64,000 bases of DNA from Nemophila menziesii (taxonomy: Eukaryota; Streptophyta; Magnoliopsida; Boraginales; Hydrophyllaceae), in NCBI GenBank assembly GCA_029959085.1, contig JARWIR010000061.1:3100001-3164000 (forward strand), written 5' to 3'. Positions 33,459 through 45,575 of this stretch are shown here, one piece after another. The notes under the pieces were generated by a model, which saw only the letters and a list, made by a program, of their open reading frames with translations, was not told the DNA's origin and made no database searches. The position numbers were made by a program, and so were the translations under genes. Position 1 is the first letter of the stretch. Every line of letters begins with the position of its first letter.

Positions 33459-34930
33459 TTATCTACCCCATTCAGTGGGGAGACCCAAGTATATACCCAA
33501 ATCATCCATAATTCGCATATTCAATTTATTAGCATACATATTTTGTATAAAATCCGGTGTATTGGGACTAAACTTGATCCCACATTTATTATAGTTAAAT
33601 TTCATACCTGTAGCATATCCATACTTATTAATTACATCATTAAAACTGTCAATTTCAATACCATTTGCTTTCATAAAAAAGATACTATCATCAGCGAATA
33701 GTAAGTGTGTGATACATGGTGATTGTTTCGCAATTTTAATACCTTCCATCATATTTTTACTAACTTTTTCTTTAATCAATATTGAAAGGAGTTGTGTTAC
33801 AAGGGTGAAAAGGAAAGGTGATAATGGATCACCCTGCTTGAGTCCCCTCTTAGGATTTTTTAAGGGGCATGGTGTTCCATTAATAAGCACAGAATAAGAG
33901 ACTGTTGTAACACAACACATAATTTTATCAACCCATTTCTCGCTAAAACCCAAGTTTATTAGAATAGTTTCAAGGCAGTCCCACTCTACATTTTCGTATG
34001 CTTTTAGTATATCCGCTTTTATAGCAATATACGAGGTTTTTGTATCTCTATTTCCTTTAATATAATTTATAATTTCATGGGCAGTATACGTATTATCTTG
34101 TATATGTCTACCCGCTATGAAAGCTGATTGGTTCTCATCAATCAGACAGTTCATAAAGGGTTGCATTCTATTCACAATAATTTTAACAATGATTTTATAT
34201 ATAAAATTAGAACAACTTATAGGGCGAAAGTGTTTGACAATTTTATGGTTTTTAATTTTTGGTATAAGAGATATAAAGGTGTTATTCAAATCCTTAAGCG
34301 AGTCTCCATTATACCAAAAGTTATTAATAGTTTTAATAACATCAAGTTTAATTATCACCCAATACTTTTTGTAAAAGAATCCTGGATACCCATCAAGTCC
34401 AGGTGACTTGTGGGCCCCAAGTTCATTGATAGCTTTCCAAATTTCATCAATATCTAAAGGTTTCTCCAAGTTTTCATTCATATGAGCATTCACTTTCTTT
34501 TTTATTAAATCTGTTATAGGGGTAAAGTTTCTATTTCCCACAGTTTCAAATATGTTGTTAAAGTAATTACATATCTCGTTTTTAATATCTCCTTTGTTTC
34601 TATCCTGATTCCACCATCATTTTCTAATCGCATAATCTTATTTATACTTCTCCTCTCCTTAGTATAAGCATGGAAATACGAAGAATTCTTATCTCCTCTT
34701 TTCAACCATGTAATTCTAGACCTAGAGGCCCAATAGTCCTCCTCGTTTTCCACGCTTTTCAATTTTTCCTATTAGTATGTTATATTCATTCCAATTCATG
34801 GTATTAGGGTCATCATATATTCTTTCTATTTCCTTCATGTAAATATTAATATTCTTTTTATTATTATTATATTTTTCCTTACTCCAATTACTAAGTAATA
34901 CACTACAGTTCCTTAATTTAATATTCATCT
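33459..34930 (-). pseudogene. LINE alpha reverse transcriptase
   Basis: 33459-34541 is a 360-codon open frame with non-LTR reverse transcriptase motifs in order: GAHKSPGLDGYPG, FRPISCSNFIYKIIVKI, NQSAFIAGRHIQDN, ADILKAYENVEW, RGLKQGDPLSPFLF, LLFADDSIFFMKA, and KCGIKFSPN. The FADD active site is intact. The connector from the endonuclease (WASRSRITWLKRGDKNSSYFH, 34762-34514) is in another frame, so the original single ORF is broken by shifts. Confidence 0.95.
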
Positions 34931-35187
34931 TATTACGAATATAAGATAAGTTATTTTTCCTATCCTCCTAAACTTTTTTAATAATATCATAACATTCTTT
35001 TTCCTCCATCCAATTATTTTCAAAATAGAACCTTCTTTTTCTATTTTTCTTGCTATCTTTCATAATAAGGATTTGGGAATTTGTCCTTCCACAAATTATT
35101 ACCAAATGCTCTGTCTATTAAGGATTTAATCATTTCCAACCCATCTCTTTTGTTTGACCAGGAGTATTTAACTCATTCAGTCTCAAT

Positions 35188-35690
35188 TTAAATTATTTTG
35201 TAATGTTTAATAAAACCATTGAAAGGTTTCATTTGTTTTTTACATTTATCATCACCACCTTTTTTATCCTTCAATGTTCTAATATTGTTGAAGTCTCCAA
35301 TTAAATTCCAAGCTTCTTTCTTATTAGGGTTACAATTAGTAAGCATTTCGAGGCACTTTTCTTTATTTTTATCAAGGGGTGCACCATACACAAAGTGGTA
35401 TAAATTTTTTCATTTTCATACATAAATTCGCAATGTATATAATTAATAGTTTTGTGGAGGATTTTAATATCAATGCTATCTTTAACAAATAAGGCTAGGC
35501 CTCCCCCTATACCCACAGGCTCCACAGTATCAATTAGGGTCATATTAATAATTTTCTCAAGCTTCTTAACATTCTTATAAGGATTTTGGTTTCAGATAAC
35601 AAAAGTACATGTGTCTGGTATTTGAAAACAATACCTGATAAGGTCTAGACTGTCAGGGGTGTGCCAATTCCCTGACAGTTCCAGGCAGTT
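35188..35690 (-). pseudogene. LINE alpha endonuclease (APE type)
   Basis: Frames in pieces show the plant L1 endonuclease: AWNCQGIG near the start, LLLSETK, VEPVGIGGGLALFVKDSIDI, FVYGAPLDKNKEKCLEM-like, WNLIGDFNNI. The catalytic GDFN motif is kept. At least two frame changes and stops break it. 34931-35187 holds a poorly preserved connector. Confidence 0.85.
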
Positions 35691-35694
35691 TGTA

Positions 35695-36773
35695 TCATTG
35701 ACTTATGTGGAGTTGTTTTGGGTCAACCCCGCAAACCGCTTCAGTAGCTTGTTCATTCATTGCTTTTCCTTCCTCCTTACCATCTTCTTTCTCATTCATA
35801 CCTTGTTTTGTTCTTGCAGCCCACAAAGTTTTCTGCCTTTTAGCATTAGTCTGCTCCAAGTTGGTTTTCTTTACCTTCTTTCGTTTAGTTTTTAGAGATT
35901 TCCTTCCTTCATGTATGAGTATACCTTTTCCTTTAGCATCTCTTTGAAATCCATTACTTGTTCCCGCTTCTTCATTATCTTTATTACCAGCAAATAAGCT
36001 CGACTTTTCTATCTCATTATTCTTCTTAGCTTTAAAGATAGGTGTATTGAAGTCTTCATCAGTTAATATTTTAGTAGTGTTGTTGATAAGAGGTTGAGGG
36101 TTGTTTGGTGGTTTAGCTTGAGGGTTAGGGTTTGATCGAATTGGGGATTTTTGAGAGGGAGATGTGTTTTGGTGAGACGAAGAGGTTGAAATGTTTTCAG
36201 AGTGGAGGTGGGTTTGGGTTTTGTTTAAAGAAGATGAGTTTGGGCTCGATAGTTGATGGATAGTAATGTTAGGGCTTTTAATATTTAGGCTGGTTTCAGT
36301 GAATGACCCAAATAAGAGGTCATTGTTTTGGGCTGGGCTATTGTTAAGCTTTACAGACATTTCATGGGCCACATTAGCCAAATTAATTTCTTTTTCTAAT
36401 AAAATTTTATTTCTTAAAGCCTTCTCTCTCACCTTCATACCCGTACTCCTTCTTTTTGTCTTTTCCTTTCTCTGTACCCGATCTCGTACCACAACCATTT
36501 CCTTTCCCACCATCCTTGCCACTACCTTGAATCGTACAAAATTCAAAAACTCCGTTAGGCTTACAGACGACATCAGCTTTACCGTTACCTTCTCCGTTAG
36601 TGTTGTTGCTGATTGTGGGTTGACTCAGTTTCATAGCTCGGTAACTCGTTTCTTCTCCCAAATACTTTTTTTCTTCATTGATAATAATTTTTTTAATGGT
36701 ATCTACAATTTCCTTTAACATATATATGTGAAGGACCTCTTATCGATAATTTGATCCAGCTTCCTAATCTAGG
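35695..36773 (-). pseudogene. LINE alpha ORF1, C-terminal part
   Basis: Low-complexity, Ser/Asn/Pro/Lys-rich open frame (36573-35695) typical of the region after the zinc knuckle in plant LINE ORF1, with an NLS-like KTKRKKVKK. Its upstream part (36773-36574) joins the N-terminal part across element D through CTAGG. Frame changes near 36600-36720. Confidence 0.8.
36769..36773 (+). repeat. Left target-site duplication of D
   Basis: CTAGG, matched at 44610-44614. Confidence 0.9.
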
Positions 36774-38224
36774 TGATGTCTCCTCATTTGTGATGATATA
36801 ATCTATTTGCGAGACATCATTTTAGGCGTATTTATTAGTTTATAGGTTGATTTTCACATGATTTAGTAAACTTTCCTATTTTGGGTCTTGAATTGATTAT
36901 TTATTATTTTTAGAGCATATTGGGTTAAATTATTTATTTAGTGTGAAAGTTTAGAGATATATGGTAATTAATTGGATTCCAAGTTGGTTCCAAGAACTAA
37001 AGGAAAGAAGATAAACATGTAAATTGAAGATAAGGAAGTAAAAGCTAAAAATATGGAAAAGGAAAAGCTGCCTTAAATCTGAATTCCAGCACATACGACC
37101 ACAAATCAGCTTATATATCAAAATAGGTGAGGGATTTGGAGAAACGGTCAAGAGAAAAGTTAAAGATCTTTCCGAGACGATGAATTTCGACTACTCATAC
37201 GCGTCAATCGGATAAGTATTGAAGCTGTTAGGACCAAAACAAAAACGGGGCTTATTCCATATTTTTGGGTTACGAATTTGAGTTGGGCTAGGAGTCCAAT
37301 ACTTACCTTCTCCTTCAAGAAAACGAATTAGGTCAACCTATACACTATAAATACAGTCTCTTAACATCAGAAAATCATCCTTGGCCAAACCTTAAGGTCA
37401 CGAAGAAACTTACAACAAGAAGAGAAGTCTGGAAGGAGCTGTGCATCAATTATGTCTCCTTCAACCTTCAATTCTGTAATTCTTTTTTTTTCTTAGTATG
37501 AATTAATTCTATTTAGCTTGAGTTTTAGCATATATGTATGAATCCTAGTTTTGGTTGACATCTATCTGATTTGATTGAATTTATGTTTTGATTTCTCTGT
37601 TTATGTGTTAGATTTATATTCTGTGTTTTTTATGGTTGCAAACATATATGATTACCATCATAGTAGTTAGATAACCAGTATATTTAACTATAGAATTAGC
37701 GCATAACGTCTAGAATAAGGTTTGATCTGACAATTCAGCCTAACTAGATAGTCAGGAAAAGTTTGCTTAGGTTCTTATTGACACAGGTAAACCCTATTTG
37801 AAACTATCTAGCGCAATTGAAACCAAACTTTTGAAATACTACATGATTCATCCCTTACATGTTTAGAACGACAAAACTAGCGGGGATTACTTGCTAATTA
37901 TTCAAACTAAACTATCATACTATATTCTTTTCTTAGCTTATTTAATTTTCTGTCTTTTAGTTTATTGGTTTAATTTTCTTTTATCAAAAACCAAATAAAA
38001 ATCTACTGTTCTTTTCTTTCTATTTGCGTATTATTATCTCTAGCTCTCATATTTGCACTTGATAATTTGCATAAGTTCTCTCTAACTTTTGTAGTCTCTG
38101 AGGAACAAATCTTCTTATCATTAAAACTTGCATACGATATGTATACTTGCAGAACCGTGCTCAGCTTAGGGTGTTTATTTGCACTTATTTTATACATCTT
38201 TTTATCACACCTTAGGCGACACCA
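36774..38224 (+). mobile_element. 5' LTR of D
   Basis: TGATGTCTCCTC to CGACACCA. It differs from the A and B LTRs over most of its length but shares the terminal TGATGTCTCC and the GAGACATCATTTTAGG block. Confidence 0.95.
37346..37353 (+). promoter_or_regulatory. TATA box of D LTR
   Basis: TATAAATA in ACACTATAAATACAGTCTC; the same sequence is in the 3' LTR near 43705. Confidence 0.65.
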
Positions 38225-38230
38225 AGTTTT

Positions 38231-38248
38231 TGGCGCCGCTGCCGGGGA
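38231..38248 (+). promoter_or_regulatory. Primer binding site of D
   Basis: TGGCGCCGCTGCCGGGGA, six bases after the 5' LTR. Confidence 0.9.
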
Positions 38249-38347
38249 CTACATCGTTAGTCCTTGTGCAATTATCTAGTGCTTTTATTTTAGTTAGTTC
38301 TATTTTATGCTTTTCTTTTTAGTTTTTGTTTTTACAGGTTTTTACAA

Positions 38348-40052
38348 ATGACGAGCCCAAGGAGACTTGATCTTCCCATCACATATAGAGTGCAACCACG
38401 CAGAATCCGTACTCCAAAAATCCAAGCCGCTAATTTTAGACCAAATCCAGGGATATTAGCGCAGTTTGCAAATCATGGACAATTTAGTGGTGCTGCACAA
38501 CAAGATCTGGTCCGGTTTTTTCAGAAATTTATGCAGATCTATGACGTTTATATTACCAGAGGCGTTACAAAGGAGCAGATGTATTACATTATGTTCCAGT
38601 TCTTTTTGATCGGGAGTGCAAGCGATTGGTACGATACCCAACGCTCTCATGTTATTCCAAATTGGGACAAGCTTCAATCTAAATTCCTAGACCGATTTTA
38701 TCCGATTATGTTGGAGCTCGAACAATTTATGCAAGATGACGGAGAAAGTATGGGTGAAGCATGGTTACGTTTTAACGAGATGAAGGCGAGATGTCCATGC
38801 CATATATCATCGCCAGAATATTCATTAACCATGTTCTATGGAGGACTTAATGACGAGTCGCTATTAGATCCTGAAGAAGCTGAAAATATTATGGAGAAAG
38901 TTCTTGAAACCTTGGCCGATTGAATCAGAAAAACAAGAAGAGCCCTTAGAATCTCTAAGGCTCAAGGAGTTAAACCAACAACTTGAGGAATTACGAGAAC
39001 AAGCACGAACAATAGCTCAGGTGAATTTAGTACCTACTTTACCTTTATATCCAGGGTGTGGAGCAAGAAACCATTCGTGTGAGAATTGCATGAATAATAT
39101 AGCCTCAACTTCCTTCGTATCCCATCAAAGAAACCATTATTCTAATGGTTATTATCATTCTCAAGGAAGTTACGCTAATTATCAACCCCCACAAAATCAA
39201 AATTGGGTCAGAAATCAAGAGACTTATCATCAACCTCGACCTCAATCTTACTATCCACCACAACCTATCTATCAAGAAGCGCCGAATTACAAAGAAATCT
39301 ATCAAGAAGCTCCAGTTTATAAAGAAGCTTATCAAGAACCACCTCAATATTCAATACAACAAGCTCCACAAAAGCAACCTTTGAGTTTGAATTCAAGTAT
39401 GGCTTCAATGATGAAACTAGTTGAAGAAAATATGAAGATGAACCAGCAAAGAATCGAAACCCAGTCCAAGGTGATTAAGAAACTTGAGCATACAATATCA
39501 CAAATGGAGAGTGCATTGCAAATTAGGCCAAAAGGGAAACTCCCAAGTGATACTGTTGTTCCTGAAGATCATGATTGTCATGCAGTTGAATTGAGAAGTG
39601 GAAAACAATTACCTCCACCTAGACTAGAACGAGAACCAACCTCTATTCCTGAGAAAGTGGTTGAAGAAACAATTAAAGACAAGGTTGAAGAGGTAATTAA
39701 ACAAACAAGTGTCCCAGAGAAGACACCAGAAAATAAAAAGAGCCCAGTGGTAACCAACACAAGTCCTCCTCCACCATTCCCGCCACGTGTCAGAAATCAG
39801 AACAATGAAAAAGATTTCAAAAAGTTCATTGACATGGTGAACGAGTTAAAAATAAACATCCCGTTTGTTGAAGCTCTCACAAGAATAAGAAAATATCGTA
39901 AATTCATGAAGTACATTCTTTCTAACAAACGAGGGACGAATGGATTGCCAGAGGAGTGCAAAGCAACAAACGAAATAGAGTTACCACAAGACGCGCAACC
40001 ACCCCCAGAACTTATGGATGAAACCATCCATTTCTACAAAGAATCGATTTGA
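38348..40052 (+). pseudogene. Gag of D (frameshifted)
   Basis: 38348-38923 encodes the capsid-like part (NFRPNPGILAQFANHGQF, MFQFFLIGSASDWYDTQ, LDRFYP, GEAWLRFNEM). A one-base shift in the overlap 38904-38923 leads into a 382-codon frame with a zinc-knuckle-like CGARNHSCENC (not canonical), a Tyr/Gln/Pro-rich repeat (IYQEAPNYKE, VYKEAYQEPPQY), a coiled coil (VIKKLEHTISQMESAL), RPKGKLPSDT and a Pro/Lys-rich tail ending at GLPEECKA. In E the protease begins right there, so the deletion removed all of pol. Confidence 0.92.
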
Positions 40053-40113
40053 AAAGTTCATGGGAGTTCAAGGAAAGGGGTGGAAATTCCGTCATTCGTA
40101 ATCGAGGTAACGT

Positions 40114-40130
40114 GTCTAACTTTGAAAGAC
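40114..40130 (+). other. Post-stop hairpin of D
   Basis: GTCT, AACTTTGAA, AGAC, followed by GTTAAACAAAAG. Compared with GTCG/CGAC in B, the closing pair is changed on both sides. Confidence 0.5.
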
Positions 40131-40327
40131 GTTAAACAAAAGTGTTATACGGGAGACAACTCGTAGTTTCTTTTATGTTTTCATGTTTTTAATTCATGTT
40201 TAGTTTAGTTATTTTTAGTTGATATTTCATATTTGAGGAAGGTATTAGTGTTTTTGATGTTTAGGTGCTAAAGAAATCGAATTTGGGAGGAAAAACGAAA
40301 ATTTTCAGAAAAAATCAGATGACCCAC

Positions 40328-40555
40328 CCGGTATACCGGACTTCACCAGCGGTATACCGCAGGTCATACCCGAGCCCACGGGGTGTTACCACGTGTTCTA
40401 TGCCGAGGGGTACAAAATCGAAGGAGGTCACTGCCGGTATACCGGCCCCTACCTCCGGTATACCGCCCAGAGCAAAAAGGGGTGCCCACGTGTTCTCATC
40501 GCGGGTATTTTGACGTAACATAGACCTGGAAGAACCACAGCTCCGGTATATCGTC
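40328..40555 (+). repeat. Palindrome block of D (GGTATACC type)
   Basis: Five copies: CCGGTATACCGG (40328-40339), GCGGTATACCGC, GCCGGTATACCGGC, CCGGTATACCGC and a decayed CCGGTATATCG. Spacers contain 'ccacgtgttct(a/c)'. 40556-41004 is AT-rich leader without a gene. Confidence 0.85.
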
Positions 40556-41004
40556 CGACACTGCTGGAGAGAGAAAAATTTCGCGTTTTTCAAGTTATAA
40601 GGGAGAGAAGGTTTCTCTATTACGGATTTTTCAATCCTTAAGCTTCTCCTTCTTCCCCAAACCTCTCCCAACTCCATGGAAGCTTCATCAAACCTTCCCT
40701 AATCATCAAAACACTACCCAATCACCAGGAAAACACATCAAATACTTTATCCACATCATTACAAAGAAGATTCAACCACCCATATCATACCAATACACAT
40801 TTAATCCAAGAATCAAAAGCTTAAATTTCAGAAATTCATCCTACAATTTCTTAAATCCATACCAATCCATGTAGAATCCATCTTACCCACATAGAGAATC
40901 ATCATCAAACCACCTTTCCTAACCCAAATTAAGCTTGTTCAACCTATAATCAAGAGTTTCAAATTTCAAGAGTTGTTTAAGCTTTGAGTTGGGGGTCAAT
41001 TGAG

Positions 41005-41620
41005 ATGATTGAGAGGACATAAACATTATCTACTGTAAGGGAGATGAAGAAAAGCAAGTTATTGGATTTAATTGAGAAGAAATCAAGTGATAAAAGTCCT
41101 AGTTCCAATTCAAAGGGAAAAACAAGTAAAGAGAAGAGAGGTCAGCTAGCTGTGTTTGATTCAATGGGCAAAAAGTTTCCAGCTTTAGTGAAGAAGACAA
41201 CACAACCTCTACAAATCAAAGACCCTACACCCGAAGAAAAAGAGAAAGCTTCAATGGCCATGATAGCTTTTCCGAAGAAATAATTAAAGGAACTACCTTT
41301 TTCTTATGAGAAAGTATTTGAAGAAGAAGTTGGTAAAGGAGAATACAAGAAGATTATGTGAGTATGGTGAGAAAGTGGGTTGGTCTACGTTCATGTTAAG
41401 ACGTTTTAAAAGCCTTCTTTTTGTTGAATTGTATTTTGAGAGGAGAAGAAGAAGATGTGCAGTTGATCTATGAGGAGGTGATACGATTTCTGGTCTCTCC
41501 CATGTCTTTATTTGATGCAATATCCTACTATGATCATGTGTCTTGACCGGAAAGCGAATAAGAAGTTGGGTGAAGAAGAAACACTTGGAACGTCGATAAG
41601 GCGAGGTAATAGCCTCGAAA
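41005..41620 (+). pseudogene. ORF3 remnant of D
   Basis: An ATG at 41005 follows GAGTTGGGGGT by 8 bases but stops after five codons. 41044-41283 is a basic open frame of 79 codons (KKSKLLDLIEKKSSDKSPSS, QTSKEKRG-like), and shifted frames after it continue (ELPFSYEKVFEEEVGKGEY). It has no clear match to the F ORF3 domain; assignment rests on position and composition. Confidence 0.4.
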
Positions 41621-41704
41621 GTATGTTTTCTTTCTTCCCTACCATTTCTTTATGTGCAATATGTATGCTAATTTTAAATTTTATTTCTTTCTTGAGTCTT
41701 TTTC

Positions 41705-41724
41705 GAGTCGTGGGGACACGACTC
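41705..41724 (+). other. GGGA-loop hairpin, D copy
   Basis: GAGTCGTGGGGACACGACTC, identical to A and B, although the LTRs and gag differ. It is followed by ATTTTTGAGTTGGGGGTG. Confidence 0.75.
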
Positions 41725-43118
41725 ATTTTTGAGTTGGGGGTGAAGATTCGTTGTCCTCATCTTCCCTTTTTGTTTTTTCATTAAATTTTAGGGTTGAATT
41801 AGGCATATAATATGTTGAATGTACCTATGTGAGCATGATTTAATTAGGTCAACGATAGTAAGTAGCATGTTTTTGAAAGATGTCACAAATATGTTTAGCA
41901 TGCATGTATGGAAACAGAAAATAAAAGATAGAAAAGTTAATGAGCAATGCTAAGAAGTATGTTGAAACTTAGGGAGAGTTATTTGGTGTGTAGAACGTGA
42001 GGTTTGAAATTAGTTGAAAACCCACTTGTCTATGAACTATTAGTGAAAAAGTAACAAAATCCGGTAGTTAGAAAAATGAATAAGGCAGTTCTTTCATATT
42101 GAAGCCACTTGAAGCCTTTTTATACCTTCTCACCCTTTTGTTTGATTATTGTTAGTATTTATCCGTCTTAGCCCCTCAGAGCCTTTCTAAAGCCTTTATT
42201 GAACCACATTATAATCCATACCCTTAGTTTGTAGGACTTATCTATATGACTCGCACTCGAATCGCAAAACCTGAAGCAAGTCATTTTAGAGCTTGAGTTT
42301 GGGGTGGTGGGTTTCATCATTAGGGAACATTGGGATTTGGAAATTGTAATTGTGATTTTATTGATGATGAAAAAGTTATTATTGTAACCCTTTGCCGGGG
42401 TAATAGTGGATGAAAAAGAAGCTACGAGCTAAATTTGCCAACAAGGGCATAAAAAGAAAAATATATATATGAAAAAAAATAGTGTGATATCTCAACATTA
42501 AAAAGAGAGTCATAGCTATATAAAAAAAATTGATATGAAAAGAATATATATTCGGACCGGCAAAGTAGAATTTGTATATCATCATGAAAAAGGTTTTATT
42601 TGGGATTAATTTGAGATGCACGTCAAAAGCATCAAAAATTGGGTTGAGTGAGAACATCTTCGAGTGAAAACTCAAGCTCTAGGGCGATTTGTTGATGGAA
42701 TGTGAGGAGAGAGCCAAAAGCTCATTTTTTATTTATCCAAATATACCACACCGTCCCTAAGCCACGTTATAACCAAAGACCTTAGGATTTCTAACTACTT
42801 GGTGGAGAAAAAATTGAGCTATTAGGTAGTAGGTAAGTGGACTATTGGATTCTATATTAGGACCTATGAATAACCTATAGCCATTAACATGAACTAAGTT
42901 ATCAACCTCTCCTTCTGGCATTGCGAAATTAATCTTGATTTGAATTTATGGGTTGTTGATTATGTGTATATTGAGCATACTTGTGCATTATTTCTTGAGC
43001 ATCACTACATGAGACTTTTTATGTATTATTCTCTAGGATCATTCATTATGTTCTGTTCTTATTCTCCTCCTACTTCTTCCTCTTTATTATTTGACTACCC
43101 TACTATTCTTTACTTTTA
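41725..43118 (+). other. Conserved 3' UTR of D
   Basis: No gene. Colinear with A and B: GAGTTTGGGGT near 42295, 'gtaaccctttgccggggtaatag' near 42384, then an A-rich tract and 'cggaccggcaaagtagaa' near 42554. Confidence 0.65.
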
Positions 43119-43154
43119 TTGTATCGGGACGATACAACTTTGAGTTGGGGGTCT
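43119..43154 (+). promoter_or_regulatory. PPT hairpin and polypurine tract of D
   Basis: TTGTATCGGGACGATACAA (43119-43137) is an 8-bp stem with loop GGA, followed by TTTGAGTTGGGGGTCT and the LTR start at 43155. Two stem positions differ from A and B, and both are compensated. Confidence 0.8.
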
Positions 43155-44609
43155 TGATGTCTCCACTTTTGTGATGATATAATCTATTTCCGAGACATCA
43201 TTTTAGGTGTATTTATTAGTTTATAGGTTGATTTTCACATTATTTAGTACACTTTCCTATTTTGGGTCTGGAATTGATTATTTATTATTTTTAGAGCATA
43301 TTGGGTTTACTTTAGAGATATATGGTAATTAATTGGAGTCCAAGTTGGTTCCATGAAATAAAGGAAAGAAGATAAACATGGAAATTGAAGATAAGGAAGT
43401 AAAAGCTAAAAATATGGAAAAAGAAAAGCTGCCTTAAATCTGAATTCCAGCACCTACGACCACAAATCAGCTTATATATCAAAATCGGTGAGGAATTTGG
43501 AGAAACGGTCAAGAGCAAAGTTGAAGATCTTTCCGAGACGATGAATTTCGACTACTCATACGCGTCAATCGGATAAGTATTGAAGCTGTTGGGACCAAAA
43601 CAAAACGGGATTGATTCCATGTTTTTGGTCTACGAATTTGAGTTGGGCTAGGAGTTCAATACTTACCTTCTCCTTCAAGAAAACGAATTAGGTCAACCTA
43701 TACACTATAAATACAGCCTCTTAACATTAGAAAATCATCCTTGGCCAAACCTTAAGGTCAGGATGAAGCTTACAACAAGAAGAGAAGTCTGGAAGGAGCT
43801 GTGCATCTATTATGTCTCTTTCAATCTTCAATTCTGTAATTATTTTCTTTTCATTTCTTAGTATGTAGCTTGAGTTTTAGCATATATGTATGAACCCTAG
43901 TTTTGGTTGACATCTATCTAATTTGATTGAATTTATGTTTTGATTTCTCTGTTTATGTGTTGGATTTTTATTCTGTGTTCTTTATGGTTGCAAACATATA
44001 TGATTACCATCATAGTAGTTAGATAACTGGTATATTTAACTATAGGATTAGCGCATAACATCTAGAATAAGGTTTGATCTGACAATTCAGCCTAACTAGA
44101 TAGTCAATGGTTTAGTGTACTGCTATTTAATCAACTGTAGGAAAAGTTTGCTTAGGTTCTTATTGACACATGTAAACCCTATTTGAAACTACCTAGCGCA
44201 ATTGAAACCAAACTTTTGAAATACTACATGATTCATCCCTTACATGTTTAGAACGGCAAAACTGGTGTGGATTACTTGCTAATTACTCAAGCTAAAATAT
44301 CATACTATATTCTTTTCTTAGCTTATTTAATTTTCTGTCTTTTAGTTTTATAGTTTAATTTTCTTTTATCAAAAACCAAATAAAAATCTACTTTTCTTTT
44401 CTTTCTATTTGCGAATTATTATCTCTAGCTCTAATATTTGCACTTGATAATTTGCATAAGTTCTCTCTAACTTTTGTAGTCTCTGAGGAACGAATCTTCT
44501 TATCATTAAAACTTGCATACGATCTGTATACTTGCAGAACCGCGCTCAGCTTAGGGTGTTTATTTACACTTATTTTATACATATTTTTATCACACCTTAG
44601 GCGACACCA
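43155..44609 (+). mobile_element. 3' LTR of D
   Basis: 1455 bp, colinear with the 5' LTR, with small indels such as a 40-bp segment near 44107-44145 that is absent from the 5' copy. The right target copy CTAGG is at 44610-44614. Confidence 0.95.
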
Positions 44610-45300
44610 CTAGGGTTTAATTTTGGATTTGTGCAACCTTTTTCAGGATGACCAAAGATTCCACAACCATAGCATACCTGCCCTATGTTTTCATAGCAAA
44701 ACTTGATCCAAGCTGGTTTCTTTTCATTTTCCCAAAAATTAATTCCCGGAATTAGAGGCCTTGTTAAGTCCCAATCCACTTGGACACGAGTAACCGTTTT
44801 TTCATCAATTTCCAATGTATTTGGTAGTATAATTTGATGAACTTTTCCAAAATAGGTAAGCAGCTCTCCTAGACAGGTAGTAGATAGAAGATTGACTGGT
44901 ATACCTGAGAGTTGGATCCACAATGTTGTATTGTTGACAATACTCTTTTCCGTAGCCTTGTATTTGTTAATAGCAAAGTTTTTGCCTTGTATAGTACAAG
45001 GCCTTTGTTCCCATACCTTGTTCATATCATCTTCACTTTCAAACCTTATAACAAAGGTGTTTTTTCCAGTTTTTTCAACTTCAACTGGTTTTTTTAGTGA
45101 CCAGTGTTTGTTAATGTGATTTTTGATAAAGACATGGTTGATTTGCTCCTTTACTAAGATTCCTGCAGTGAGTTTGTGCTCGTTTAATAGCTTGTATTGT
45201 GTGTTGGTGACAGGTGTAATAACTAGGTTTGTGTTTTTTGCTAAGGGATGTGAAGCAGCGAAGAAATCTATCGATCCAAGGGTTGAAGCAATGGATGAAG
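44610..45300 (-). pseudogene. LINE alpha ORF1, N-terminal part (DUF4283-like and zinc knuckle)
   Basis: Open from after a stop near 45300 to the D insertion. It reads as a DUF4283-type domain (LVKEQINHVFIKNHINKHWS, FVIRFESEDDMNKVWEQRPC, NTTLWIQLSGIPVNLLS, LGELLTYFGKV, VQVDWDLTRPLIPGINFW) followed by a CCHC knuckle (CYGCGIFGHPEKGC). DUF4283 and this knuckle are typical of plant LINE ORF1 RNA-binding proteins. No in-frame ATG is seen upstream; the first Met is internal, so the start is lost. 45301-45564 is the leader. Confidence 0.88.
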
Positions 45301-45564
45301 ATTAGAAGAGGGAAAAGAGCTATGAAGAAGAGGAAATAAAGATGAGTTAAAGGAGTATAGGGTGGGTGAGGAGAGTATATGTATTGAATTGAGTTGAAAG
45401 TGATTTGTTTGAATTTGTTAAGGCAAACCACTTGATCTTGGAATCACACTCCAAAAAATAGGAATTTTTAGAGTATGATAGGTTGTGTAAGGTTAGATTA
45501 AGTGTTTGGGGGAATTTGTGTTTTGAGAGAGAGAGGAGAGTGGAATTTCATAACTCATGTTCAT

Positions 45565-45575
45565 GACGGCCACTT
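45565..45575 (+). repeat. Right target-site duplication of the LINE
   Basis: GACGGCCACTT, the same as 30790-30800. Confidence 0.85.

Larger units (their letters stand above)
36774..44609 (+). mobile_element. Element D: gag-only Athila-like retrotransposon
   Basis: The element has LTRs of 1451 and 1455 bp, primer site, gag, palindrome block, ORF3 remnant, conserved 3' UTR, hairpins and polypurine tract, flanked by CTAGG on both sides. The gag frame ends exactly where protease starts in E, and no protease, reverse transcriptase or integrase is present on either strand. It sits in LINE ORF1 in opposite orientation. Confidence 0.95.
30801..45564 (-). mobile_element. L1-type LINE (alpha) in the F-box gene, carrying two nested elements
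   Basis: Order on the minus strand: 5' leader (45564-45301), ORF1 (45300-44610 and 36773-35695), endonuclease (35690-35188), reverse transcriptase (about 34930-33459), zf-RVT and RNase H (33161-31735, ending 30993-30813). Element D (36774-44609) splits ORF1, and a small LINE (31003-31734) splits RNase H. 11-bp target copies flank it. Without the two insertions it is about 6.2 kb, near full length for plant L1. The A-tail is very short. Confidence 0.9.

Noticed and set aside
35659..36718. Plus-strand hydrophobic frames opposite LINE ORF1
   Set aside because: Shadows of the Lys/Ser-rich minus-strand ORF1.
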